A stretch of DNA of 64,000 bases from Sorghum bicolor (lineage: Eukaryota > Streptophyta > Magnoliopsida > Poales > Poaceae). Position 1 is the stretch's first letter, and each line of letters begins with the position of its first letter. Shown piece after piece: positions 21,547-33,660 of the stretch. The notes under the pieces are model-generated. The model did no database searches and was not told the origin of the DNA. It was given only the letters and a program-made list of their open reading frames with translations. Both the position numbers and the translations under genes were made by a program. The stretch lies in NCBI RefSeq assembly GCF_000003195.3, contig NC_012876.2, positions 64,226,407-64,290,406 on the forward strand. Reading direction: 5' to 3'.

Positions 21547-24500
21547 TGTAACACTCTCGTGTTAAGCGAACTAAAAATGGGACATGTCATCATGAGCATT
21601 GCATCAAAAATATGTTAAGCACACATTAATGCATTAACCTAAAATAAGTTTATTTTGGATGAATGTGTTTAGGAATTTGAGTGTGTTTATTTTATGTATG
21701 GATGCTTGTTTGGAGTTTAAAACGTTGGGTGAGAGTTTTTCCGAGAGCTTAAGGGGGGAAACCCTAGTTTCCAAAACCCTAGATTTGCCCCCTTTTGTGC
21801 AATTCAAAAACCAAGCAGAATTTGAAGTTGAGTTTAAAAGCAAAGTTGTAGATCTGGTCAAGATGTACAACTTTGGTGTTTTGAGTTTTTGAAGTTTCAG
21901 TACAAAATTCAAAGTAATTTTGAAAATACAGATTTCCGGAAAGTGTCCCCTTTTCAAACTTAAATCTCCAATTCAAAATCTGTTTGGAATTTTGAAAAAT
22001 GGTCAACATGAGAGTTGTAGGGCTTGAAAAGTTGAACAACTTTCATGTTGGGAGTTTTTCAAGTTGTTTTACAAAATCAAAAGTAATTTTGGAAATTCTG
22101 TTTTGCCCCAATTCAAAAATTTGGAATTGAGCTTGAATTTCAAAACTGTTTGGCAAATTTAGCTAATTTTCACTCAGAATTAGTTCTGGCCACCAAAAGA
22201 TGTTTTGTAGCTCACAAATTTTTGTACAACTTTTATTTTGGCATATTTTCATCTTCTATTCAAAATCCCAGAGTAATTTTATGTTTTCAGAAAGGGTATT
22301 TTGGGGAAAAGGGGGATAAGCTCGACCCTGTTCATGGCGGTGTGCCGCCGAGCGTCGATCGGCGTTTGCCGACTCGTGAACCGCCGTTTCACCCCGTCAT
22401 AGCGCGTGTCCGCATCCGTGGCAAAGTGGAGCAGCTGCTGGCGAAGTGGAGCGCGACGTGCCCTTCTCTACTGCGCTCACCGACGTCGATTGCCACCGGA
22501 GCACCGACGGACAGCTCTCCACTCCAATCCAAAATTCACCGCCACGGTTGATCCATATCCAAATTCACCGCGGGCATATCTTCATCACTTCCTTGCGCAT
22601 CTCCAGAACCCACCCTTCTTTCCTCGTTCGCACCAGATCACCGGAGCTCTTCGTTTTCCTCTCCGCCGGCGACAGAGCGCCACCGTGGTCAAGCTCGTCG
22701 TGGTCAGCCCATCTGGGCAACTTCCTGCTCTCTCTTTCTCTCGTCTTTGCTTCGCCATGACCTTGTGATGCTCATCGGCTCGCTCTTTTCTTCTTTGCTT
22801 CACAGCTGCCGCCGGAACATCGTCTTCTTCGTCGGAGCTCGCCGCCGGAGTCTCTGGTCGCGTGGACAAGCAACACCCGACTGTTCTCCGCTCCTTCTCT
22901 CTGCGTCAGCACACCCAGGGTGAGACGCCGATGCTTCCTGACCTCTCCATTCTTTCTCTACTAGCCTAGAGCCACCGGCGTAAGCACCGCCGCGGCCATG
23001 TCCGCCGCCGCTCGTGGCCAGACCTCGCTAGAGCAGTAGAGTACGGGTTTGCTAGCTTGTTCGGTTGCGGGTTGCTTGCTGGTGCTTGTGCGCGTCTCAG
23101 TTTGGCTCGGGGTGACCGGAGTTGGCCGGCGTAAACCCTGCCACCGCGTTCTGCCGCGCTCTGGACGGCCGGAGCGTCGGGGACCTTGCTGTTGTAAAGA
23201 TGAGAAAGGGGAAGGGTTCGTTTGCAAAGCCGTAGACTCATGTGAATAGTAGCCTGGTCTGCGGGTTGGTTGCTAAGAAAGCCGAGGGCTTTTCTGCAAA
23301 TCTACCAGCGCGCGCGGGGGAGGGCCGGCTGGGCCAAGTTTCACGCGGGCTTGGGCCGAGCTCCTGGCCGCAGAAGCACAGTGTTGCTTTTCTTTTTCTT
23401 TTTGTTTACAAATGAGTGATGTTTGAATTTATGCTATGATTTATCTGCTGATCCAAAATTTATGAAAATTTTTGTATGGCTTCCTTAAAATGAGTAGAAC
23501 ACATGAAAAATGTTAGACTTTATTTTCTGGTAGTTTGCATGTATGTAAAAATTTGCCTTTGTTTATTAATGAATAAACCTTCCATGATTTTTAGTAAGTT
23601 ATGGGTATATCCAAAAATCATGAAATTTAATATGTGAGCTTGTGTTAATGTTATTTAGCTTCATGATTAATTTCAGCTCTGTTTGATTAAGTATGCTCCA
23701 TTTCTTAATAAAGCTATTTAAAATGCTTATAAAAGAAATAGAAATAATTAATCCCTTTAGGTTTTGGGTGATATTTTGGATTGTTTGATAACCATGGTTA
23801 CTTAGCAATGATATGCTCCCTGGTTATGGTTTATTACATGTAACTAATCCTTGTGATATGTTGAGTCCATAACCTTGTTTAATAAAAATAATAAAATGGA
23901 TTTAGCAATAAACCATGTTTTGATAGCTAGATTACTTTGTTTCTTTACCATGAAGGAAAATTGTACTCAAGGTAGTCATATTTATTGTTGTCATCCAAGA
24001 ACATGTAACCTGTCTTTATCATGCCATGAGTATATCATAATCATGCATATGCACTTTTACGTATAGAATACGCTCCGGAAGAATCTGATCCTCAGTGGAT
24101 TTCTTCCGAGTTTGTGGATCCTTCGGGTGTTGTTGAATTGCCGAACGTCTCCTCCGACCAAGGCAAGCCCCGGACATTAAACCCTATCCTTGTATTTTCA
24201 TAAAGTTATTTATATCACTTGAGTTAATATGATGCATTAGGTGAATAGGAGTTGAGTGAATCCTATTTGCTGCATTATCTACTTTGATGATTTCCATATT
24301 AACCTTGATTCTTGCTTTATGAAAATACGTAGTATGCTTAGCCCTGCTTATTAGATAAGTTTTCAAATGAAAAAGTTTGAAGGGTTGTTGTGGCATACTT
24401 TTACGGTTAAAGATGTTTAACTTGAGACCGGTCGGTGGACTTGCTTTAAGAATGGAGTCTTAAAGTAGTGTCTCCAACTGTGTCGATTAAGGACCGTACC

Positions 24501-25571
24501 GTTGTTGGCCTGTTGTGATTGAGACCTTTGAGTACAGCCCACATGCGCTGGTAAGCCTTACCTATAGCTATTCCGATACTTGAGAACGGCTAACCGCGTA
24601 CTGGGAGTGGAGAGATGGCGAGAGTAGCGTGTACCCACCTTACGGATCTGAGATGACCGGGAAACATCTAGATTGGCTGTAGGATGGTGGTGTACTGTAC
24701 TCTCGGGTGACGCTGGACCCGTTCTTGTATGGGAGGATCTATAGAAAAGGTTGACATATGCAAGATTAAGTTCTACATATGTCGTGTGGTACTGAATCCC
24801 CAGCTGGGTTTAATCGATTCGAATCGCCGTGTTTCCTCGGATATGGAGCCTCAATCCTCGTACCATCATCGTAGTAATAAGTGAATCTTTGGTATAAGAA
24901 AGAGATGAGTTGTTTATGCAAGTTGGATAATGATCTTGGCTAGTTATAAGTGATAATCTTGAGTTAAAACTTGAAAGTAGGCTTTAATCTTAGTAAGCTT
25001 TTATGCAAAAGAAATGCTTGATCTTGTTAAAGCTTTACCTTGAATCCCCATAGCCTGCATACTTGAGTCTTCACCTCTTTTATAGTCGGTTAAGTCTTGT
25101 TGAGTACTTTTGTACTCAGGGTTTTATTAACCCATGTTGCAGGTGAACCTCTTGATTATCCTTTTGATGGTCATGGTTACTTTACTCTTGTGGAGGAAAG
25201 TGACGATGAGGTTTCTGATGTGTGACCTTGGGCAAGTAAAAGTTGTTGTGTGAATCTATGGTTTATGTAATAATAAAGTTCCGAAGCTTTTATGTATTAA
25301 ATACTTATGGTTTGTAAACCTTGAACTTGAGTTTCAATCTATGTTATGTAACCTTTCCGCTTTTACTCTGATTTCTCTTATCTATAAAATGTTGTAATAC
25401 TGTGATACTTGATGAGGGAATTCCTGAAAAGATTGTTACGTGGATGATTCGGGTTTCCCGAGGACACCCGACAGACTTCTTGAGTCATTTGGAACTCGTG
25501 CACGTCGATCAGAAGTCTTTGGGACAATGATGTGTGCATGTGGGCCACTTAATTCAGGAGGTTCTGCCACA
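21547..25571 (+). repeat. 3' LTR of the Tekay-type element
   Basis: Same length (4025 bp) as the 5' LTR. I noticed two substitutions between them: CGCCG here for CGCTG near 22928, and TTGTA here for TTATA near 25392. AATGT follows at 25572-25576. Confidence 0.95.
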
Positions 25572-25994
25572 AATGTTTTGGAAGAAGGAAATCAGATTAT
25601 GGCGATGGTTAGGAACATAAAAGTAAAATTGACTTTTTCTTTGAGACAAACCATAAAAGCTCAAGTAATTATGGATTGTAGTAGGCTATAGCATTCTACG
25701 GCAGGGAAGCACCTGATGCTGATTTGTTGTGGCTGATAAGCTCGGCAAATTAATGTGTATATTGAGCCAAGATATTTGTAAGATGGAAAGTGATGAGTGA
25801 CTTGTGACTCGTGGTGTACAAACTCTGAAACATCACGGTCTCTTGGTCGTGGTCGCAAAGAAAGAGGAGCACTCAAGTGTATGCAGCGTGTAGCAAATCA
25901 AAAGTATATTTGGCTTGGTTGGAGGCTTGGAGCTGAGGCAGACAAGGGGCAGCATGGGATGCTTCCAACCACGTTCTCTTCATCACTCGATCCA

Positions 25995-27170
25995 TCAGCA
26001 GTTCCAGCACAGGTCGCCCGGCCTAGCTATCACCTCCCCCGTCATTTTTTTCTCTTCCAATTCCGCTCCGAATTTGTTTTTCAGCCTTGCTGATTTCATT
26101 TTGTCTGTTATAGTATTATTTGAGTCCTTTACAATCCGATTGCAGACAACGCTGCAAGAAGCTAGGAGGAGTAAACCAAATAAAATTCTGTATAGAAGCC
26201 GATGATGCATGTTGAGTAGAAAGGTGACCTTTAAAGTTTGCCATCTTTTTTTTTTGTATGAAGAATTCTGGGGCGAGTGAAGGCTATTAGCATGCACCAA
26301 CTCCCTGTATTCTTCCAACGTTGTCAATGATTTTTTTTGAGTGAAAACGTTGTCAATGATTGCAGTGACTTCCGAACGATGCCTCCCTGTACTCTTCCAC
26401 AACGAGACCAACTCCAGCGAATCAGTCTTAACCGCGATATGTTCTCTAGTGCCCTCTGGGATTAATCGAATGCCATCCATGAGGATGAGGGACTCTTCTT
26501 CCGCCAGTAGGCCTACCCAAGCTGACGCCGCCTGGAAATTGCCATCACTGCCAGTCTGCCACGCACCACAACCTCGGTCGCTCCCGTGCATGTCTCATGC
26601 AAGAAGGCCTTGTCTATATCCATCACGCAGTTTGCTGAATTCCACTCTCAATGCTACCGAAGCTGGTGGTATAGAGAGCTGAAAAGTGAAAACAGGCCTC
26701 CAGTGCCCCCTTCCACCGCTGCTCCTGGGTCGATTATGGGTGTCTTGCCATGCCATGCCGACGATCATTTCCGCTGAACCATAAAGACTACATGCCACAT
26801 ATATAGTATTACACCTCTATCTTCCTCCTTGCAATAGAAATTCTCTAGCGGCCGGGTCCCTTGTCTAGGATCTGACATAGTCGGGGAAGCTTGATCTCTA
26901 TGAGGGTCCTAAGCTTATCATAGAAACATACAGTGTAGTAGACTATGTGAGGGCGTGATATGTAGTTTCGTCCTCTATCCCACCGAAACCACACGTCCCT
27001 ATTGGATCTATATGCATGCGGTGTAGATTTGCTCGGCAAGGAATGAAATCACGGGAAACTCTCCACCAGAAAACCCTGGCCTTATTCGGGAGCCGGGACC
27101 TTGCGTCTCCAAAGCTTGTGCCAATGTGGATCATTGTTGGCCGCTGAATGTGATGTTTGTTCTTTACCAT
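25995..27170 (-). pseudogene. LINE-type relic: zf-RVT and RNase H-like segments
   Basis: Reading minus from 27170, NKARVFWWRVSRDFIPCRANL and EDETTYHAL match the zinc-binding region found after plant non-LTR reverse transcriptases (zf-RVT). A stop then intervenes. Further on (about 26590-26300) GNFQAASAW, LILMDGIRL, VKTDSLELVSLW and HRSEVTAIIDNV match the RNase H-like RVT_3 domain, with several expected residues lost. The order fits the 3' part of a LINE or a derived RNase H gene. Frame changes and stops between the parts indicate decay. No reverse transcriptase core is seen in the window. The 420 bp between the LTR and this relic hold nothing recognisable. Confidence 0.65.
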
Positions 27171-27242
27171 GGTCTCTCCCTTGAGTTTTCTCCACTAGCA
27201 TTTAATGATCTTCTTCTTTTATGAAGTTAATTACCATTATAA

Positions 27243-27484
27243 GGCCTTGTTTAGTTCACCCAAAAACAAAAAACTTTTCAAGATTTACTGTCACATCGAA
27301 TCTTGCGGCCCATGCACGGAGCATTAAATATAAATGGAAACAGAAATTAATTGCACAGTTTGTCTATAAATCACGAGACGAATCTTTTAAGCCTAGTTAC
27401 TCTATGATTGGATAATGTTTGTCAAATAAAAACGAAAATGCTACAGTGTCAAAATCCAAAAACTTTTCGAATCTAAACAAGGCC
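27243..27484 (-). mobile_element. MITE, GGCCTTGTTTAG family, TSD TAA
   Basis: Ends GGCCTTGTTTAGTTCACC and CTAAACAAGGCC are flanked by TAA at 27240-27242 and 27485-27487. The interior is in opposite orientation to most other copies (AATGCTACAGTGTC near the right end). Confidence 0.85.
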
Positions 27485-27731
27485 TAAGTTTAGCTCAACA
27501 TGCAAGTCATCTACATCATCTTTCACTAACTATTCACGGCATCATTCACTAAACAGCCATAAGTCATGTTATTCCACTAACTTCTAACATATTAACTGCA
27601 AGCTTTCATATCATCTATACTTTAATTTTATTCTAAATTCTTGGCAATGGCCGCAGAGGGGACGCAGAAGAAGAAAGGAGGGGAAAAAAAACGTGCTGGA
27701 TTTCCACGGACACCCGAGAGCCAAGCGGAAG

Positions 27732-27763
27732 GGATAACCTTCCCGCGCGGGGGCGTGACGTGG
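27732..27763 (+). promoter_or_regulatory. Putative light-response module (GATAAC plus ACGT box)
   Basis: GGATAAC at 27732-27738 and TGACGTGG at 27756-27763 lie ~540 bp upstream of the AGT1 TATA box. Paired I-box and G-box-type motifs are common in promoters of light-induced leaf genes. A chance match is possible. Confidence 0.3.
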
Positions 27764-28225
27764 CTGCGTCGGCGCCCCTGGTCTGCAGATTGGCACCCGC
27801 TCGCTGGAGGAGCCGAGATATGCTACTCTGTCAGTTTATCCTGCACCGGGAGCGCCGGCGTCTCATCTGAATTTCACACGAGCAACACTACCAAAAAGCA
27901 GCATCGCCTATTGCTGACTGCATTTCGCAGAACTTTGCACGATTCCTGGACATGACACACATCTTTTTTTTTTTTTTGGAAAAGGACTGACGAACGTGAA
28001 CTGAAGCTGAATCTTTATACGAGAAGCGCCGAGCTCTGTCAATATTCTCTGTGCACTTGTAGCCGTCAGTTGAGTGTTGGATACTTGCATTGGATGCGAG
28101 CTATAGGATATCAGAGGCAGAGTTGGCAGCAGCGCCGTCGTCCACAGAAGCTGGAGGAGGAGCGTCGCAAGCCACTCCAGTCCAGGATGCTCTGATGAGG
28201 GCCTCTCCCTCCATCCAGGATGTGG

Positions 28226-28231
28226 CTTATC
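28226..28231 (-). promoter_or_regulatory. I-box-like motif of AGT1
   Basis: GATAAG on the minus strand sits ~70 bp upstream of the TATA box, inside a small inverted repeat (GTGGC...GCCAC at 28222-28236). Confidence 0.3.
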
Positions 28232-28297
28232 TGCCACGCCGGACGTCGGCGGGGCCCGCGAAAGGACCGTCCTTTGGACGCCATTGCCTCCTGATCC

Positions 28298-28303
28298 TAT
28301 ATA
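28298..28303 (+). promoter_or_regulatory. Putative TATA box of AGT1
   Basis: CCTATATAGCC lies ~150 bp upstream of the 5' UTR donor at 28452. Transcription would start near 28330. Confidence 0.5.
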
Positions 28304-28451
28304 GCCGTCGTCGTCATCATCCTATCCCCCCGCCAGCCTCCCGTATTTGACATGCGTGAGTGCCTCGGCTTCCTCCAGTAGTCCAGTGTCCAGCCCCTCA
28401 TCCCTCCGCTCCGGTCCGCACAGCACAAGGGAGCAGCCGGCAGCAGCACAG

Positions 28452-29255
28452 GTAAGCTTGTCTTCGTCTCCGATCCAGTGTAATCTTTTGTTTTTGTTTG
28501 GATTTGTGATGATGACGACGAACGATGGTTATGCGGTCTGTCGGAATATATACGCAGTTAGCATGAATTGCTCGAAACAAGGATGCTTGTCTTTTATAAA
28601 GATATATACTGGAAAAGCTTGTTCTCGTTGCTTCAGATGGCCTGTCTCTGAATATTGTCCTTATTATTTACTTATATATGTTGAACGAATTTGTATGTAT
28701 ATCTGAATATTTGTCCTACACACATGTAGTAGAAAGTGTTTGCGTGGTTCACTGACATGTAGCCTAAAGGCGTATTGGCCTAAGGATAAGTATAGCTTTG
28801 GTTGCCAAGTTCAGTGCACTATGCTGACAGGAAAAGATCTTATCTGTTGCTTGCCTTGGATAAAGAAGTATTAGTGCATATTATGTTAGTGTTTAAGTCA
28901 TTGCCAATGCACAAGTAAATTAGGGAACAAGTAACTAGCTAGCACTAGCAGGCTGTACACGCAAGCACAATTCAGGAAAGCTGGAAAGAAATGGACTACT
29001 AGTCTGCTACGTAACAGTTTTTTTTTTGAAAGCACGTCGGACGACGTGTGCTACGTAACAGTTTCAGAAGAATTTAGTTAACAAGTTTTCAGCTAATAGG
29101 TGGGCCTGTATGGATCCAGGCCCATTAGCAAGCCCACGCAAGCTTGCAATTTGTTATTAATCAAAAAAATAAAAAGAGAGAGAGAGAACACGTCAGCAGA
29201 GCTGCTGCTTGAGAATTGAGCTTGACTGACTGACTGACTCCTCTCCCTGCACCAG
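28452..29255 (+). other. 5' UTR intron of AGT1 (804 bp)
   Basis: Donor CACAG|GTAAGC at 28451/28452; acceptor after a pyrimidine-rich CTCCTCTCCCTGCACCAG at 29255. The coding exon follows 18 bases later. Long first introns in the 5' UTR often raise expression of plant housekeeping and photosynthetic genes. Small ORFs inside are chance. Confidence 0.65.
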
Positions 29256-29273
29256 TGCTGCGGCAAAGCTAAG

Positions 29274-30687
29274 ATGGCAGACTACGTGTATGGCCCCGGG
29301 CGGAACCACCTGTTCGTTCCGGGCCCGGTGAACATCCCGGACCCCGTGATCCGCGCCATGAACCGGCAGAACGAGGACTACCGCTCGCCGGCGATCCCGG
29401 CGCTCACCAAGGTCCTCCTCGAGGACGTGAAGAGGATCTTCAAAACCACCACCGGCACGCCGTTCCTGATCCCGACCACCGGCACCGGCGCGTGGGAGAG
29501 CGCGCTGACCAACACGCTGTCCCCGGGCGACCGCATCGTCTCGTTCCTCATCGGGCAGTTCAGCCTGCTGTGGATCGACCAGCAGCAGCGCCTGGGCTTC
29601 GACGTGGACGTGGTGGAGAGCGACTGGGGCCACGGCGCCGACCTCGACGCGCTGGAGCGGAAGCTCCGCGACGACACCCTCCACACCATCAAGGCCGTCG
29701 CCATCGTGCACAACGAGACGGCCACGGGCGTCACCAACGACCTCGCCGCCGTGCGCACGCTGCTGGACGCGTACGCCCACCCGGCGCTGCTGCTGGTGGA
29801 CGGCGTGTCGTCCATCTGCGCGCTGGACTTCCGCATGGACGAGTGGGGCGTCGACGTCGCGCTCACGGGGTCGCAGAAGGCGCTGTCGATGCCGACAGGG
29901 ATGGGCATCGTGTGCGCTAGCTCCAAGGCGCTGGAGGCCAGCAAGGCGGCGAGGTCCGTGCGCGTCTTCTTCGACTGGAAGGACTACCTCAGGTTCTACG
30001 AGATGGGCACGTACTGGCCATACACGCCATCCATCCAGCTCCTCTACGGACTCCGCACCGCGCTCGACCTCATCTTCGAGGAAGGGCTCGACAATGTCGT
30101 CAAGAGGCACAATCGTCTTGGAACAGCCACCAGGTACGGTACGGTTCACGGTTGGGTGGTGTTTTCTTGCATGCATGCCCACCAGGTGTTCGATCGACTC
30201 ATATGGTCATGGATTGGATTGGTTCATTGCATGAATATGAAATGAAATGCAGGTTCGCCGTGGAGGCGTGGGGGCTCAAGAACTGCTGCCAGAAGGAGGA
30301 GTGTTTCAGTGACACGGTCACCGCCGTCGTCGTGCCGCCATACATCGACAGCGCCGAGATCGTCAAGCACGCGTGGAAGCGGTACAACCTCAGCCTTGGC
30401 CTCGGCCTTAACAAGGTCGCCGGGAAGGTCTTCAGGATCGGCCATCTCGGCAACCTCAACGAGGTACTTATGATTAGCTGTGCTCTGCACTGCAATTTGC
30501 AACATTGGCAATTGCTAACCAATCAACGAAACATATACTTTGTTGCCAGCTGCAACTCCTGGGATGCCTGAGCGGTGTGGAGATGGTGCTCAAGGACGTG
30601 GGGTACCCGGTGAAGCTCGGCAGTGGAGTGGCGGCCGCGGCGGCGTACCTGTCGAATTCCACGCCTCTGATCCCGTCCAGGATCTGA
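29274..30687 (+). CDS. AGT1: Serine-glyoxylate aminotransferase, peroxisomal (3 coding exons)
   Basis: Coding exons 29274-30133, 30253-30463 and 30550-30687 join in phase to 402 residues, the usual family length. It is a class V PLP aminotransferase; the start (YVYGPGRNHLFVPGPVNIPD) is the conserved plant AGT1 N-terminus. The PLP-binding lysine is K202 in TGSQKALSMPTG, and the upstream pocket TTGTGAWESAL is intact. The C-terminus SRI is a type 1 peroxisomal targeting signal. In photorespiration the enzyme moves the amino group of serine to glyoxylate, making hydroxypyruvate and glycine; plant AGT1 also handles asparagine and alanine. A long 5' UTR intron and light-type boxes upstream fit leaf expression. 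GC-rich third positions are typical of grass photosynthetic genes. Convergent with the EF-hand gene. Confidence 0.96.
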
Positions 30688-31304
30688 AAACAAGGCACGA
30701 CAGCACAAAGAAGGCCGGCGGCCGGCGACGACGACTACGACGACGAATGGACTGCGGACAGACAAATAAACGAACAAAATGTGCAGACATCTCCGCCTCT
30801 GCTGCCTTTGCAGAGCATCTGCTTGCCTGCAGTAACGAACTAGTATTGGCTATACTCTCTGTATGTACAGTTAATTTCCACACTCAGCTGTTGGTCTGTT
30901 GCTACCGGGTATAATTTTGTGAAGTACAGCTTTAATTAAACTTCGAAGTAGTCTCCATGTATAGCCCTGCCCAGATTTAACTATATTTGATCATAGTAGC
31001 AATCAACTCTGCTTCTTGCCATCACGTAGTTTTTTTTCTTGAGTCTGAACTGAAATAGGACGTGCTGTTCTTACTAGTTACTAACAACAAAAAATATATA
31101 CTACTAATAGAAATTAGTATATTTGCTCGTATTAAATCTTTGCGTGATCATAGAACAAGCAGTATGCAGTACTTACTACATGAATAAGTCTTACAAATAC
31201 TGTAACTCAATGTAAAAATGGTGCTAATGAAAAGCACGAAAGACAATCAAAACTTAGTACATAATGGAACTCCAAGCAGCAAGTGGCAGTTGCGATGAAG
31301 AGCT
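30688..31304. other. 3' intergenic between AGT1 and the EF-hand gene
   Basis: Holds the 3' UTRs of two convergent genes in AT-rich DNA. No further gene is seen. Confidence 0.5.
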
Positions 31305-31727
31305 TCAGGCAGCTTTGGCAAGCTGGCCGAGCTCCCTGTCGACGGCGACCTTGAGGAAGCTGCCTTCCTCGACGACCATCTGCACGGGGAGGAAGCCGAG
31401 CCCGTTGGCCACTGCGAGCATCACCTCCTTCATCTCCGCCCGGAACTCATGGCGGTCCACCATCCCGCTGCCGTCCCTGTCGAACCGCGCGAAGAGACTG
31501 CGGTACAGCCCTGCGAGCTCGTCGGGCGCCACCGCGGCCTCGTCCACGCCGAAATGCTTCTCCAGCACACGCAGGCTCATGAGCTCCCCTGCCATCTCGG
31601 CGTAGGTGAGCAGGCCGTCGTGGTCGGCGTCCAGCGCGGCGAACCGGCCGTCCACCGAGGAGTTGAAGGCGCCTTCGTCCTCGACGAAGCTCCGCACCGT
31701 GCTCCCGTCTAGGATCTCCACGCTCAT
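31305..31727 (-). CDS. EF-hand calcium-binding protein (intronless)
   Basis: 140 residues, starting MSVEILDGSTVRSFVEDE. Two canonical EF loops are seen: D33-x-D35-x-D37-G38...E44 (DADHDGLLTYAE) and D83-x-D85-x-S87-G88...E94 (DRDGSGMVDRHE). All calcium-coordinating positions are filled. There is no transmembrane segment or signal peptide. The C-terminal part (MVVEEGSFLKVAVDREL) is typical of a plant group of short two-EF-hand proteins of unknown target. It is probably a cytosolic or nuclear calcium sensor. A TATA box lies ~95 bp upstream. GC-rich codon use, intronless. Confidence 0.9.
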   Translation of the reverse strand: MSVEILDGSTVRSFVEDEGAFNSSVDGRFAALDADHDGLLTYAEMAGELMSLRVLEKHFGVDEAAVAPDELAGLYRSLFARFDRDGSGMVDRHEFRAEMKEVMLAVANGLGFLPVQMVVEEGSFLKVAVDRELGQLAKAA

Positions 31728-31817
31728 CTTCGGATTCTCTCGGTGTTCTTGGGATTGTGTTGGTGTGAGAGTTTGCTCTGATCTGGGCTGTGGCTGGTGA
31801 GATGGTATCGTTCTGGT

Positions 31818-31825
31818 TTTTTATA
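31818..31825 (-). promoter_or_regulatory. TATA box of the EF-hand gene
   Basis: TATAAAAA on the minus strand, 91-98 bp upstream of the ATG at 31727, in the context CCCTATAAAAAACC. Confidence 0.6.
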
Positions 31826-33277
31826 GGGTCGCGAGCGGGGTCATACGATTGGCCACTCTACCGTGCCTGGAAGGCGCGTTTGGCCCGACGGTTTTTGCTG
31901 ATGGGTTAGATTGGGCCGGTGGGTTTTGACGCAGGTCAGATGCGCGTTTCGGCGACGCGAAGATTTCAGTTCTTTGGGCCATGCAGGTGTGGCCGTTGTT
32001 TCATCGTGGCACCGTTGGACCTGTGGAGAAAACGTGTGCCAGGTCGGTGGCGGTTGTCGGTTGGGCAGTCCGACAACGAAGACTAGACTTTCAACAGGTG
32101 AGGTGAGCGCGTGCCAGCCGACTAGCAAACACGGGTGGATCCCGGAACAGAATTTCTAGCGCCTCTCAAGTCTCAAACTTGTAGCTCAGTCATGTCTTTT
32201 AACAAAGAAAACAATACGGTTTTAAGCAAAAGGAATCTACACTGAAGTTTAGTAGCACGCATAATAACCAATTCTACACAAAAAAACAATCCTAGCATCA
32301 TTTGTCATCCAAAAGGAGCAAATTGCTGTCGAATTGGAAGAATGTGTTTCTTAGTGTCCACGTATATTTGCAACCGTGTTTAATGTCGTAGCAAGTTGTT
32401 CTACTTGTGTTGATGTGGTTTTGTGCTTCGGGAGGACATGAAGTTCCGTTACTTTTGATAATACACTAGTACCAAAAGGCCAATTATTATTGGTTTTAAG
32501 AGCCTGTCAGTGCCAAACTTTGGCGCCAACAGTGCGTAGTCGATAGTGATATATATATGGTGAGGGGTTACCATTATTGATGCTACAACTGATAGTAATC
32601 TCCTACACAGTGGCGAATCTAGGATTTTACCCAAGGGTATGTTGTCCAAAAAAATTTTATGTATAATTTAGTAAATATATTTTAGCCATTCGATAACAAT
32701 GGTAGAATTTGCAACGTGATTTGGTATAAACGCACTAATATTACATGATAAGGCTTAAATTCAAGAATGAAGGTAAAATCATTCACTAAATACAATAAAA
32801 GGACTTCAAAAAGCTATACCGATAGTTCAAATAAATGCATAAAAGAGTTTTAAAGAATTATAGGCATAAAAGAGTAACAGTATAATGTTATTTTTCTAAA
32901 CACTTTCAAAGGAATATGAATATCTTGATTATATTATCTTTATCAACTTTAAAAATCCCAGTTAATAAAAATGACTAGTAGACAACTATTCAAAAGGCTA
33001 TCCCCATCTTATTTCTACGCAAAGATGAAGATGAGAAGAGACCGAAGAGTAAAGGTTGAATTTTACCTAAACGAAGTAGCAAATCAAGATGATAAGCCTC
33101 CGTGCCTGTCTTGATTGGTGCGGCCGTGTCGAACGCGTAGACCGCAAACGTATGAAATAATGAATCAAGATGGACAGACGGCGAGCCTCAGATCTGGCAT
33201 CCAGAGCAGAGTAGAGGCGGCAGGATCACCATCACCGCATCACGCCACCACGGCGTCAGGCGGCATGCGTTGACTCA
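31826..33277. other. Upstream region of the EF-hand gene and AT-rich intergenic DNA
   Basis: No gene is recognised. The palindrome TTGGCGCCAA lies near 32520, and the word CAGTGGCGAATCTAGGATTT near 32608 looks like a dispersed-repeat end. The rest is AT-rich. Confidence 0.4.
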
Positions 33278-33520
33278 GGCCTTGTTTAGTTCCGAAAAGT
33301 GAAAAGTTTTCAGTACTGTAGCATTTTCGTTTGTTTGTGACAAATATTATCCAATTATGGACTATCTAGGATTAAAAGATTCGTCTCGTGATTTACAGCT
33401 AACCTGTATAATTAGTTTTTGTTTTCGTCTATATTTAATGTTTCATGTATGTGCCACAAGATTCGATGTGACGGAAAATCTTGAAAACTTTTTGGTTTTC
33501 AAGGTGAACTAAACAAGGCC
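33278..33520 (+). mobile_element. MITE, GGCCTTGTTTAG family, TSD TCA
   Basis: Ends GGCCTTGTTTAGTTCC and GAACTAAACAAGGCC are flanked by TCA (33275-33277, 33521-33523). The family interior is present. Confidence 0.88.
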
Positions 33521-33660
33521 TCAGAAAAAGCCGAAAAGGAAAGTACGAAACGTTGGTGCCTAGGTGTACGTATTGCCCTATTCTTTCTTACCTACAGAAT
33601 CCGGCGGATTCGACCACTAGAAGCAGCATCCACGTCACCTCAATTAATTTCCTCCATTGG

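Larger units (their letters stand above)
11725..25571 (+). mobile_element. Complete Ty3/gypsy chromovirus, Tekay/Del type
   Basis: The element is 13,847 bp with two 4025 bp LTRs (TG...CA), a 5 bp TSD AATGT on both sides, a tRNA-iMet PBS after the left LTR and a polypurine tract before the right LTR. Between them lie an extra ORF (16241-16708) and an intact Gag-Pol (16934-21418) whose integrase ends in a chromodomain. Long LTRs, an ORF before gag and a C-terminal chromodomain point to the Tekay/Del clade. Reading both LTRs against each other I noticed only two substitutions (near 13106/22928 and 15570/25392), so the insertion is very recent. Every part expected for an autonomous copy is present. 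Confidence 0.95.

Noticed and set aside
29193..30182. 329-codon minus-strand ORF opposite AGT1
   Set aside because: It is the antisense shadow of a GC-rich, strongly codon-biased gene; the plus strand encodes a conserved enzyme with correct exon joins.
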